In this document: positions 18,532 through 26,230 of the stretch, in pieces | Layout: every line of letters starts with the position of its first letter | Position numbering within the stretch: position 1 is the first letter of the stretch | Source: Acidobacteriota bacterium | Lineage (GTDB): Bacteria > Acidobacteriota > Vicinamibacteria > Vicinamibacterales > UBA8438 | DNA length: 33,511 bases | Assembly: GCA_026708265.1 (NCBI GenBank) | Contig: JAPOVI010000087.1 | Span: 1-33,511 of the forward strand | Direction: 5' to 3' | Made by a program: the position numbers and the translations under genes | Notes under the pieces: model-generated | Database searches by the model: none | What the model saw: the letters and a program-made list of their open reading frames with translations, nothing else | What the model was told of the DNA's origin: nothing

Positions 18532-20553
18532 ATGCTCTCAGCCACGCGGAATCGATCCGACCGGCGACCGGCGGCGGCCGTCCTCGCGCGCGGGGTCGCG
18601 CTTCTGGCCCTGGCAGCAGTCACGCTGTGCCCCGCCGCCGCGGCCGCCCAGTACGGCGCCACCGACGGCGAGTGGCGCAGCTACGGGGGCGACCTCGGCA
18701 GCACGAAGTACTCCCCGCTGGATCAGATCGACGCGTCGAACTTCGCCGACCTCCGCCTGGCGTGGCGCTGGACCTCGGCCGACGAGGCGCTCGACCTCGA
18801 GGCGATGAGCGAGGGGCGCCCCCGCTTCGGGTTCCGGATGTTCCAGGCGACGCCGCTCATGGTGGGCGGCGTGCTCTACATCTCGACCGCGCTCCACCAG
18901 GTGGCCGCCATCGACGCCGCCACCGGGGAGACGATCTGGGTGCACGACCCGCAGGCCTACCTCGCGGGGCTGCCCACGCACTTCTACAACTCGCGCGGGG
19001 TCGCCTACTGGTCGGACGGCGACGACGAGCGGATCTTCTTCGGCACGAACGAGGCCTACCTGATCGCGCTCGACGCGAAGACCGGCGAGCCGGTGGCGGA
19101 GTTCGGCGACGACGGACGCGTCGACCTGATGGAGGGCATCCCGCGCGCCGTCCGGGGCGGCACCAACCACCGGGGCCGGAACCTGATGGGCGTGGCGTCG
19201 CCGCCCATCGTCGCGCGCGACGTCGTAGTCACCCCCAACATCATCTCCGACGAGGCCATCACGCAGGAGGCGCCCCCCGGCTGGCTGAAGGGCGTCGACG
19301 CGCGGACCGGCGACGTCCGCTGGATGTTCCGCACGGTGCCGCAGGGCGACGACTTCGGCGCCGAGACGTGGGGCAACGAGTCGTGGCGCTACTCGGGCAA
19401 CACGAACGTCTGGTCGATGCTGACGGCGGACGAGGAGACCGGCTACGTCTACCTCCCGACCGGCACGCCGACCGGCGACTACTGGGGCGGCCAGCGGCCG
19501 GGCGACAACCTCTTCGCGGAGAGCCTCGTCGCCGTCGACATCGAGACCGGCCAGCGGATGTGGCACTTCCAGGCCGTCCACCACGGCGTCTGGGACTACG
19601 ACTTCCCGGCGGCCCCGAGCCTCATCGACATCACCGTCGACGGCCGTCCCATCAAGGCCATCGCGCAGGTCAGCAAGCAGGGCTTCACCTACGTCTTCGA
19701 CCGCGTGACGGGCGATCCGGTCTGGCCGATCGAGGAGCGCCCCGTGGAGACCGACACCGACCTCGACGGCGAGGTGCTGTCGCCGACCCAGCCGTTCCCG
19801 ACGAAGCCGCCGCCGTTCGAGTACCAGGGCGTCACCATCGACGACCTCGTCGACTTCACGCCCGAGATCCGGCAGATGGCCATCGAGGCGGTGGCGAACT
19901 TCCGGCTCGGGCCGCTCTTCACGCCACCGATGGAGAGCGTCGACGGCGGCCTGCAGGGCACCATCCAGCGCCCCCACGTGGGCGGCGGCGCCGGCTGGGC
20001 GGGCTCCGGCGTCGACCCGGAGACCGGCCTGCTCTACGTCCCCTCCGTCAACGACTTCTCCGTCATCAAGTACTACACGCCGGACCCGGCCGAGGGAGGC
20101 AACCTCCGCCACACGATGCTCGGGCTCGCGGCGGGCGTGCAGCCGCGCATGCCGAACGGGCTGCCGCTGCTGAAGCCGCCCTACACGCGGATGACCGCCA
20201 TCGATCTCAACGCCGGCGAGCACGCCTGGATGCAGCCCAACGGCGACGGCAACCGCTACCGCCGCCACCAGCTGCTGCGGGATCTCGACCTCCCGCCGCT
20301 CGGCGGCGACGGTCGCGGCGGCGTGGTGGTGACGAAGACCCTCGTCGTCAGCGGCCTGACCGCCGGCGGCACCGACGACGGCCCGCGGCTCGTCGCCCGC
20401 GACAAGGCTACGGGCGAGATTCTCGCCTCCGTCGACCTCCCCGGCGGCCCCATCGGCACCCCGATGACCTATCTGCACGAGGGCCGCCAGTACATCGCGC
20501 TCACAGTCGGCGGCGACGTGCCCCAGCTCGTGGCCCTCGCCCTGCCGGACTGA
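18532..20553 (+). CDS. PQQ-dependent dehydrogenase (quinoprotein), copy 2
   Basis: This 673-residue periplasmic quinoprotein is paralogous to the product of 11100-13160. A signal peptide (hydrophobic about 20-37, with an AAAAAQ end) precedes EWRSYGGDLGSTKYSPLDQI (47-66). Propeller motifs include DAATGETIW, DAKTGEPV, DARTGDVRW and IETGQRMW, with the family stretches AETWGNESWRYSGNTN, PTGDYWGG and TPMTYLHEG. No CXXCH is present, so electrons must go to a separate acceptor. The ATG at 18532 has GGAGGT 5 bp upstream; the open frame extends upstream without homology. It is divergent from the DUF1592-DUF1552 operon, whose haem protein is a possible electron partner (inference). The substrate (alcohol, aldose or other) is unknown. 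Confidence 0.91.
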   Translation: MLSATRNRSDRRPAAAVLARGVALLALAAVTLCPAAAAAQYGATDGEWRSYGGDLGSTKYSPLDQIDASNFADLRLAWRWTSADEALDLEAMSEGRPRFGFRMFQATPLMVGGVLYISTALHQVAAIDAATGETIWVHDPQAYLAGLPTHFYNSRGVAYWSDGDDERIFFGTNEAYLIALDAKTGEPVAEFGDDGRVDLMEGIPRAVRGGTNHRGRNLMGVASPPIVARDVVVTPNIISDEAITQEAPPGWLKGVDARTGDVRWMFRTVPQGDDFGAETWGNESWRYSGNTNVWSMLTADEETGYVYLPTGTPTGDYWGGQRPGDNLFAESLVAVDIETGQRMWHFQAVHHGVWDYDFPAAPSLIDITVDGRPIKAIAQVSKQGFTYVFDRVTGDPVWPIEERPVETDTDLDGEVLSPTQPFPTKPPPFEYQGVTIDDLVDFTPEIRQMAIEAVANFRLGPLFTPPMESVDGGLQGTIQRPHVGGGAGWAGSGVDPETGLLYVPSVNDFSVIKYYTPDPAEGGNLRHTMLGLAAGVQPRMPNGLPLLKPPYTRMTAIDLNAGEHAWMQPNGDGNRYRRHQLLRDLDLPPLGGDGRGGVVVTKTLVVSGLTAGGTDDGPRLVARDKATGEILASVDLPGGPIGTPMTYLHEGRQYIALTVGGDVPQLVALALPD

Positions 20554-20617
20554 GCGGATGTGTCGGACGCACGCAGCATTCGTGATGCCAGCAGGCGCGA
20601 GAAACCCGCGCGTCGCA

Positions 20618-20652
20618 TGGAGTCCAACAGCGTGACCGGGTGCTGGACTCCA
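20618..20652. terminator. Stem-loop between convergent genes (possible bidirectional terminator)
   Basis: TGGAGTCCA (20618-20626) and TGGACTCCA (20644-20652) are perfect 9-bp inverted arms around a 17-nt loop, 65 bp after the PQQ dehydrogenase stop and 46 bp from the stop of the convergent lipoprotein gene. No T-tract follows on either strand, so a Rho-independent role is uncertain. CGTGACCGG is directly repeated at 20631-20639 (in the loop) and 20655-20663. Confidence 0.4.
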
Positions 20653-20697
20653 CACGTGACCGGTGCGAACGCGGGGGAGCGGAAGAACGTCGGCCTC

Positions 20698-21060
20698 TCA
20701 CCGCCTCCTTGCGGACTCGGCGTCTCTGTAGCAATCCCATCCGCCGGGCGCGCACCAGCGCTGCCCTCGCGCTGGTCGCCCGACACCCTGCTCTGTGTGT
20801 CCCACGGTCCTTCGGCAGGCGTGCCCGATGTCGAACGCCAGGTGGAGGTTCCGATCGTAGACGCGCCGCTCGCGCTCACTTCCCTGCTCCCGGACACCCT
20901 CCGGCCAGCCGTCCCGCCACATCTCATCGCAGGTGTCGTACCGGGCCACGGGCAGGAGCTGGTCGAACGAAGGGTCGGGTGGGTCGGGCGCCTCGGAGCG
21001 CGCCGCGCAGCCGCCAGCCAGGAGGAACAGTCCGGCGGCGATCGCAGGTCGTCTGAGCAT
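20698..21060 (-). CDS. Small putative lipoprotein with excalibur-like domain
   Basis: This 120-residue product has a short hydrophobic leader ending LLAGGCAARS, with Cys18 as the likely lipidated residue (the lipobox is imperfect). Residues 41-84 (YDTCDEMWRDGWPEGV, then YDRN and GHACRR) resemble excalibur-type domains, whose usual DxDxDGxxC calcium loop would here be degraded to HLAFDIGHAC. The Cys44 and Cys82 pair is kept, with further Cys at 103 and 110. Three consecutive ATG codons precede the gene (21066, 21063, 21060). The third is chosen because GGAGGG then lies 6 bp upstream. The 5' end overlaps, in another frame, the open frame of a truncated ATPase. The lipoprotein call is moderate; the excalibur similarity is by eye only. 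Confidence 0.5.
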   Translation of the reverse strand: MLRRPAIAAGLFLLAGGCAARSEAPDPPDPSFDQLLPVARYDTCDEMWRDGWPEGVREQGSERERRVYDRNLHLAFDIGHACRRTVGHTEQGVGRPARGQRWCAPGGWDCYRDAESARRR

Positions 21061-21811
21061 CATCATCCCTCCGAGAAATGCCAGCGTTGCTGATTGGAGA
21101 CTCCCGGCCGTACTCGTGCGTACCTGCCAAGCAAGCATCGCGCCAAGCGTCGCGCACGTCCCGCACGCCGCAGAGCACGACGCTCTGCGGGAAGCCCGCC
21201 GGGCGAAGGTCATAGCCGGCGCGGAGCTGCCGCAGCACCGACAACAGGGTGTCGCCCACGAGGGCCTCGATCTCGTCGATGAGCAGGACCAACGGTCGCG
21301 GGTCCGCTTCGGCCAGGCGGCTGACGACGTCCTGCAGCGCCGCGTCCGGCCCGGATCGCTGCAGGGTGTCGGGCCAGATCCGGTTCACGAGGTCGTCCCC
21401 GAGCGTCAACCGACAGCGCGCTGCGAGCTGGGTGAGCATCGCTCGCATCGCCCGGTCGACGTCTTCGCGTCCCGCCTGGCCTACCTCGACGTTGACATAC
21501 ACACAGCGGTATTCGCCTTCCGTGCCGCCGTTCAGCAGGTCCCGCAGTGCGAGCAGGGCGGACGTCTTGCCCGTCTGCCGCGGCGCGTGCAGCACGAAGT
21601 AGCGCCCGGTGCGGACCAGGTCGAGCACCTCGCGGAGATCCAGGCGGTCCAGAGGCGGGATGCAGTAGTGGTCCGCCGCAACCACAGGACCGGTCGTGTT
21701 GAAGAAGCGGCCCACGGGCCAGTATCGCACCCGGCCGCCGCCGGCCACGGGTCTGCGACGCCGCCACTTGCGCGGCACCGCAGGAGCGGACTCTGCCGGT
21801 AGCGCAGCCAT
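20924..21811 (-). pseudogene. Truncated AAA ATPase (P-loop protein of the GRFFNTTGP type)
   Basis: The frame encodes the N-terminal half of an AAA_16-like ATPase found in cyanobacterial, Chloroflexi and other accessory regions. GRFFNTTGP is followed by HYCIPPLDR, Walker A HAPRQTGKTS (75-84), Walker B PLVLLIDEIEAL and FPQSVVLCGVRDVRD. Such proteins normally continue for about 150-250 residues after the RDVRD/SPFNI region. Here resemblance stops near 21080 (SPISN), and the frame runs on to 20924 as the out-of-frame shadow of the lipoprotein gene. The C-terminal half appears lost. Possible starts are ATG 21811, GTG 21730 or GTG 21715; the last gives the usual family N-terminus. The gene is divergent from the DUF1445 gene. 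It is probably non-functional. Confidence 0.65.
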
Positions 21812-21835
21812 ACAATGTGGTCGGAGGAGCACGCC

Positions 21836-22672
21836 ATGAACGCGACCGGAACCCGCACCGTCGAGGCCGCGCCGCGGACTGGCGCCCAATGGGACGGCTC
21901 GGACCCCGTCGAGGTCCGGCGCCGGATCCGCTCGGGCGCGCACCGCGGGCAGACGGGCGGCCTCGCCCGGGGCTACGTGCAGGCCAACCTGGCCGTGCTG
22001 CCGGCCGCCTACGCCGACGAGTTCGCGCGTTTCTGCCAGCGCAATCCCAAGCCCTGTCCGTTGCTCGCGATGTCCGAGCCGGGCAGCCCGCAGCTTCCGG
22101 AGCTTGCCCGCGACCTCGACCTGCGCACCGATCTGCCGAGCTATCGGGTCTACCGCGACGGCGAGGCCCACGGCGACGTCGCGAGCATCGGCGACCTCTG
22201 GCAGTCGGACTTCGTGGCGTTCGCGCTCGGGTGCTCCTTCTCGTTCGAGGAGGCCCTGGTCGACGCCGGCCTCACCGTCCGGCACTGGAACGACGGCGGC
22301 GTCTGCCCGATGTACCTGACCGACATCCAGTGCGCGCCGGCCGGCCGGTTCCGCGGCCGCATGGTGGTCTCGATGCGGCCGTTCCCACCGGCGGACGCCA
22401 TCAAGGCGGTGCAGATCACGAGCCGCTACCCGCGCGTGCACGGCGCGCCGGTCCATCTCGGCATGCCGGAGCGCATCGGGATCGAGAACGTCGAGCGGGC
22501 GTGGGAGGGCGACGATCCCGTCATCGCCCCCGGCGAGCTGCCGGTCTTCTGGGCGTGCGGCGTGACCCCGCAGGTGGCGCTGCGCGCTGCGCGCCCGCCC
22601 ATCGCAATCACCCACACGCCGGCCCACATGCTGGTCACCGACGTGCGCAACGCGTCGCTGGCGGTCGGCTGA
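21836..22672 (+). CDS. DUF1445 / YcsI family putative hydro-lyase (D-glutamate cyclase-like)
   Basis: This 278-residue protein is typical of the DUF1445 family, which includes B. subtilis YcsI and the bacterial counterpart of mammalian D-glutamate cyclase. Family stretches are [93 protein letters not shown] and the C-terminal [12 protein letters not shown]. The length is normal and no key region is missing. The ATG at 21836 is chosen because GGAGGAG (21823-21829) lies 6 bp upstream; an in-frame ATG at 21815 lacks such a site. TACAAT at 21811-21816 could be a -10 box, but no -35 is evident. It is a probable cytosolic enzyme of amino-acid or hydroxy-acid metabolism. Neighbours give no pathway. 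Confidence 0.9.
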   Translation: MNATGTRTVEAAPRTGAQWDGSDPVEVRRRIRSGAHRGQTGGLARGYVQANLAVLPAAYADEFARFCQRNPKPCPLLAMSEPGSPQLPELARDLDLRTDLPSYRVYRDGEAHGDVASIGDLWQSDFVAFALGCSFSFEEALVDAGLTVRHWNDGGVCPMYLTDIQCAPAGRFRGRMVVSMRPFPPADAIKAVQITSRYPRVHGAPVHLGMPERIGIENVERAWEGDDPVIAPGELPVFWACGVTPQVALRAARPPIAITHTPAHMLVTDVRNASLAVG

Positions 22673-22802
22673 AGCGGCGGCCCTCGCGGAGTGGTGCGGC
22701 CGCGAAGATCGCGAACGACTCGTCGGCTACCACCGCCGGCGGCCGTCGCCTGCGGGGCTGCAGCCCTGGACGAGTCCGGGCCGACCTGCGAGGATGGGCG
22801 GC

Positions 22803-23159
22803 GTGGCGACCGCCGACGACTTCCGCCGCCTCGCGCTCGTCCTCGACGGGGCGGAGGAGAGCTCGCACATGGGCGCCGCCGACTTCCGCGTCGGCGGCAG
22901 GATCTTCGCCACCCTCGCCCACGAGGCAGAGGGCTACGGCAACCTCATGCTCTCGCCCGAGGTCCAGGCGATGTTCGTCGCCGAGGCGCCCGCGGTCTTC
23001 GTGCCGATCGCCGGCGGCTGGGGCCGCATGGGCATGACGCACATCCGCCTGGCCGCGGCCGACGAGGAGACCGTGGCGGGCGCGCTGCGCACCGCGTGGA
23101 AGCTGCGCGTCGACAAGAACGCGAAGGCGAAGCGCGGCCGGCGACGGCCCCGGACCTGA
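22803..23159 (+). CDS. MmcQ/YjbR family DNA-binding-like protein
   Basis: This 118-residue protein has a CyaY-like MmcQ/YjbR fold: DDFRRLALVLDGAEESSHMG, FRVGGRIFATL, LMLSPEVQAMF, VPIAGGWGRMGMTHIRL and a C-terminal AWKLRV helix followed by a basic tail (KNAKAKRGRRRPR). The family is often annotated as DNA-binding, but its function is not established. The GTG at 22803 gives the usual VATADDFRRL start with GAGG (22790-22793) 9 bp upstream; an ATG at 22794 in the same frame would add MGG and lacks spacing to a ribosome site. It converges on the ADOP 1 permease gene with an 8-bp gap. Confidence 0.83.
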   Translation: MATADDFRRLALVLDGAEESSHMGAADFRVGGRIFATLAHEAEGYGNLMLSPEVQAMFVAEAPAVFVPIAGGWGRMGMTHIRLAAADEETVAGALRTAWKLRVDKNAKAKRGRRRPRT

Positions 23160-23167
23160 CCCGCGCC

Positions 23168-25822
23168 CTATTCCTCGGCGCGCAGCACCTCCGCGGGGTC
23201 GATCCCGAGCGCGCGCGCGGCCGGCAAGCCCACGGCAACCGCGGCCACCAGCGCGAGGCACAACCCCACCGCCACGAACGCGAGGGGATCCAGGCCGGCG
23301 GCGCGAGAGAACTGTGCCTGCAGCAGCGGCGAGACTCCGCTCCCCAGGGCGGCTCCGGCGATGACGCCGATGGTCACCAGCTTCACTCCGGCGCCTCCCG
23401 CGACGAGCCGAACGATCTGCAGCGGCCGTGCCCCGAGCGCGACGCGGAGGCCGATCTCCGGGGCGCGCTGCGCGACGACGTAGCTCAGCGTGCCGAAGAG
23501 CCCGATGCAGGCGAGAAGCAGGCCGCCGACCCCGACGAAGCCGCTCACGACCGTCGCGGCCCACGCCGGCAGCAGGGCCGCGTCGACCATCTCGGCCATC
23601 ATCCCCACGTTCGCCACGGGCACGCCCGGATCGATCCGGCCGATGCCCTCTCGTGCCGCTTCGGCCGATACGCCGCGGATGTGGAACGTGACCTGCGGGG
23701 AGTAGACGTCCTCCAGGGACGCGAACACGACGGGCACGCCTTCCTCGCGAAGCGACACGAACTGGCCGTCCTCGACCACGCCGACCACGGTGGACCACGG
23801 GAAGGCGGCCGGGGGCGCGGGGTCGCTCGGCCCTCGACCAAGAAGCGAATCCAGGCTCAGTCGGCGGAGTCGGCCGCCGACCGCATTCCGCCCCGGCCAG
23901 AACCGCTCCGCGAACGCCCGGTTGACGAGCACGGCGTTTCGCTCTCCGGGTTCGAGGTCCCGGCCGCGAACGAGGGGCACGCCCAGCAGGCGAACGAAAC
24001 CCGGACTGACGCGGTTCGCGTGCACCTCCCTGTCCTCTCCGGGCCTGTAGCGGTACCCGTCGACTTCCAGGCCGATGCGGGACCGCGCCTGGAGCGACAG
24101 GAACGGCGCTTCGGAGGCCTCGGCCGCCGGCACCTCCTCGAACACCCGTCGGAGGTACGCGCGACCGCGATCCTCGGAGTATCCGGCTGCCTCCAGATCG
24201 ACCGCGACGAGCGCCAGGTCGGCGGTGTCGTAGCCGAGCGGTACGGCGTACGCGGTCACGATGCTGCGCGCGAACGCCCCCGCGATGATCAGGAGAAAGA
24301 CCGCGGCGGTCGCCTGCATCGCGGTCAGGGCGTTACGGAACCGCGTCTGCGAAGAGCTGCCGAGGCCTGGCTTGGCGTGGGTTGCGTACAGGGCGGGCAG
24401 GAACCCCACCAGGAGCCCCACGCCCGACGACACGGCCAGCGACGCCACGAGCAGGCGCCAGCCGGGCTCGAGGTCCAGGTGCAGGGGGAGGGGCAACGGC
24501 AGGTCCGGTACCAGCAACGTCACGTACCGGACGGCGACCGATGCCGCGGCAACGCCCAGGCCCCCCGCGACCAGGCCGAGGCCGAGGCACTCGACGGCAA
24601 CCTGTCGGATCAGTCTCGGGCGGCTCGCTCCCAGGGCCTGCCGAATCGACATCTCGCGGCGGCGGACCGATGCGTCGGCGAGCAGGAGGCCCGAGATGTT
24701 GGCGCAGACGATGAGCAGGAGCGTGCCGACCAGTCCGGTCAGCACGGCCAGGGGACCGAACGCCGAGAACGGCAAGCGCGCGTCGTGCGCTTCTCTGACC
24801 GTCAGGGACCGCGGCTGTCCGGAGAGGCTCGTCCACTCCTCGGGGTATGCCTGATGGAGTCGCCGGCCGATTACCGCCAGCCGGGCGCCTGCCTCGTCGG
24901 TACTGACGCCGTCGCGCAGTCGACCGACCATGGAGTACCCGCGGACGCCGCGCTGCTCCTGTCTGGCATCGCCGAGCCGTACCGACGGCTCGAAGGCCGC
25001 GGGCAGCCAGAGGTCGATGCGGAAGAGGTTCTGCAGGGCAGCCAGCTCGGCGGGCGCCACCCCCACGATCGTGAACGGCACGCCGTTGAGGACAACCGCG
25101 CGGCCCAGCACCGACGGATCGCCGCCGAACTCGGACCGCCATGCCGCGTTGCCGAGGACTGCGACGGGGCGGGTCTCGGTCGCCACGAACCCGCGCCCGA
25201 GGACCGGCCTCAATCCCATCGTGGCGAAGTAGTTCGGCTCCACTATCCCGGCGGACAGCACCCGGGTCTCTCCGCCGATGGGTGCGCCGACCGGCACGAG
25301 CGACGAGGCGGTGAGCTGCTCGAATACGTCGCGCGTGGACTCGCGAATGTCGAGGAAGTCCGGATAGGAGCTCGCGCCCGGCCGCCCGCTCGAGAAGTCG
25401 CTCGTGGACACCACGACGAGCCGATGGGGGTCGGGGCCGGGCAGGGGCCGCAGCAGCAGGGCGTCGACCAGCGCGAAGATGACGGCGTTCGCACCGATTC
25501 CGATGGCCAGGACCGCGGTCGCCACCGCGGCAAGCATCGGTCGCGCGCGCAACCGGCGCAGCCCGAACTGGAAGTCCCGCCACAAGTCGTCGACCGCCCG
25601 GAAACGGTGCACGTCGCGGCACTGTTCCTTGACCGTCTCCAGGCCTCCCAGGCGTGCCAGCGCCGCGCGCCGCGCTTCCCGGGGAGCCATGCCGCGCCGG
25701 ACGTTCTCGTCGACTTCCATCTCCAGGTACGCCTGAAGCTCCGCGTCCAGCTCGCGTTCGAGCGGACGGCGGCGGAACAGATTCAGCAGTCGAACGGCGA
25801 AGGCCCGCATGAGGCTCGTCAT
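23168..25822 (-). CDS. ADOP-type ABC permease 1 (FtsX/MacB_PCD, orphan of its PadR)
   Basis: This 884-residue duplicated permease is of the acidobacterial ADOP family. The N-terminal cytosolic helix-rich region contains LERELDAELQAYLEMEVDENVRRGM and EARRAALARLGG. Then come a first membrane helix (VATAVLAIGIGANAVIFALV), a large MacB-like periplasmic domain, an FtsX unit (RRREMSIRQALGASRPRLIRQ), a second periplasmic domain, and a final FtsX unit (RAPEIGLRVALGARPLQIVR) ending in ARALGIDPAEVLRAEE. There are about eight membrane helices. The ATG at 25822 has GGGAGAAG upstream and starts the family N-terminus. No ATPase or PadR gene adjoins it. Its promoter lies under two palindromic operators (25900-25950). 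Such permeases are inferred to act in export or lipoprotein/antibiotic handling with a MacB-type ATPase encoded elsewhere. Confidence 0.9.
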   Translation of the reverse strand: MTSLMRAFAVRLLNLFRRRPLERELDAELQAYLEMEVDENVRRGMAPREARRAALARLGGLETVKEQCRDVHRFRAVDDLWRDFQFGLRRLRARPMLAAVATAVLAIGIGANAVIFALVDALLLRPLPGPDPHRLVVVSTSDFSSGRPGASSYPDFLDIRESTRDVFEQLTASSLVPVGAPIGGETRVLSAGIVEPNYFATMGLRPVLGRGFVATETRPVAVLGNAAWRSEFGGDPSVLGRAVVLNGVPFTIVGVAPAELAALQNLFRIDLWLPAAFEPSVRLGDARQEQRGVRGYSMVGRLRDGVSTDEAGARLAVIGRRLHQAYPEEWTSLSGQPRSLTVREAHDARLPFSAFGPLAVLTGLVGTLLLIVCANISGLLLADASVRRREMSIRQALGASRPRLIRQVAVECLGLGLVAGGLGVAAASVAVRYVTLLVPDLPLPLPLHLDLEPGWRLLVASLAVSSGVGLLVGFLPALYATHAKPGLGSSSQTRFRNALTAMQATAAVFLLIIAGAFARSIVTAYAVPLGYDTADLALVAVDLEAAGYSEDRGRAYLRRVFEEVPAAEASEAPFLSLQARSRIGLEVDGYRYRPGEDREVHANRVSPGFVRLLGVPLVRGRDLEPGERNAVLVNRAFAERFWPGRNAVGGRLRRLSLDSLLGRGPSDPAPPAAFPWSTVVGVVEDGQFVSLREEGVPVVFASLEDVYSPQVTFHIRGVSAEAAREGIGRIDPGVPVANVGMMAEMVDAALLPAWAATVVSGFVGVGGLLLACIGLFGTLSYVVAQRAPEIGLRVALGARPLQIVRLVAGGAGVKLVTIGVIAGAALGSGVSPLLQAQFSRAAGLDPLAFVAVGLCLALVAAVAVGLPAARALGIDPAEVLRAEE

Positions 25823-25899
25823 CAGGCTTCTCCCACGTCGCACAGCGCCAGCTCGATGGCGACCGAGACGCGCTCCACCCGGCGTGCGAGACCGGCTAC

Positions 25900-25920
25900 T
25901 CCTATTGAGTTTCGATAGGA
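25900..25920. promoter_or_regulatory. Operator box B of ADOP 1, TCCTAT-N9-ATAGGA
   Basis: This 21-bp inverted repeat has perfect 6-bp arms. Read on the minus strand it overlaps the -10 box (TATCCT, 25922-25917) and the expected transcription start of ADOP 1. Its centre is 30 bp from that of the second, identical-armed box at 25930-25950, about three helical turns. The size fits a PadR dimer site. Confidence 0.7.
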
Positions 25921-25945
25921 TAGGACGGTTCCTATCGGATGTCAA
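25917..25945 (-). promoter_or_regulatory. Sigma70-type promoter of ADOP 1
   Basis: On the minus strand, TTGACA (25945-25940, full consensus) is followed by a 17-bp spacer and TATCCT (25922-25917). The -35 box is inside operator box A and the -10 box abuts or overlaps operator box B, a classic layout for repression. It lies about 95 bp upstream of the ATG at 25822. Confidence 0.7.
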
Positions 25946-25950
25946 TAGGA
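25930..25950. promoter_or_regulatory. Operator box A of ADOP 1, TCCTAT-N9-ATAGGA
   Basis: This second 21-bp box has the same arms as 25900-25920 and covers the -35 element. On the minus strand its core is TTGACATC, the same core found inside the boxes at the PadR 2 start (26176-26229), suggesting a related or shared PadR regulator. The two ADOP 1 boxes together also form a larger nested inverted repeat (TCCTATTGA ... TCAATAGGA). Confidence 0.7.
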
Positions 25951-25970
25951 AGTGCCCGCGGGGCGCACTC

Positions 25971-26174
25971 CTACGACCGGGTCTCCGTCAGCGTGCGCGC
26001 CGGGTGGAGCCGGGATGCACGGTGCGCCGGAACCCATCCGGCGAGCAGGCCGACGACCACGATCGTGAGGGCGGCACCGGCAAAGACGACCGGGTCGCGG
26101 GGCTCGATGCCGAACAGCATCGACTCCGCCAGCCGCGAGGTCCAGAAGGCGAATCCCAGGCCGACGACCCCAAC
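25971..26174 (-). pseudogene. C-terminal relic of an ADOP/FtsX permease
   Basis: The minus-strand frame encodes ~67 residues that match the last membrane helices and tail of ADOP permeases: FAFWTSRLAESMLFGIEPRD, VVFAGAALTIVVVGLLAGWVPAHRASRLHPARTLTE. The rest of the ~850-residue gene is missing. The recognisable part ends at 26174, exactly where the large inverted repeat (26175-26230) begins. An ATG in the repeat's loop (26207) could start a 78-residue peptide, but this is probably chance. It shows that a third permease gene, on the strand opposite PadR 2, was lost here. Confidence 0.7.
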
Positions 26175-26230
26175 GTCCTCTTGACATCTAGAGGAGCTGT
26201 GCGCCATGCTCCTCTAGATGTCAAGAGGAC
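26175..26230. repeat. Perfect inverted repeat (23-bp arms, 10-bp spacer) overlapping the PadR 2 start codon
   Basis: The arms at 26175-26197 and 26208-26230 are perfectly complementary around the spacer TGTGCGCCAT. Each arm contains a smaller palindrome TCCTCT-N8-AGAGGA (26176-26195 and 26210-26229, centres 34 bp apart) with a TTGACATC core, resembling the ADOP 1 operators. The right arm includes the PadR ATG at 26218. TTGACA at 26181-26186 could be the PadR -35 box, with a poor -10 (CATGCT, 26205-26210) 18 bp on. In RNA the repeat would form a strong hairpin over the start codon. Operator function is inferred. Confidence 0.75.

Noticed and set aside
25971..26207. A functional 78-aa gene starting at the ATG in the inverted-repeat loop
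   Set aside because: The first residues come from the repeat and the rest is only a permease C-terminus, so it is better explained as a relic.
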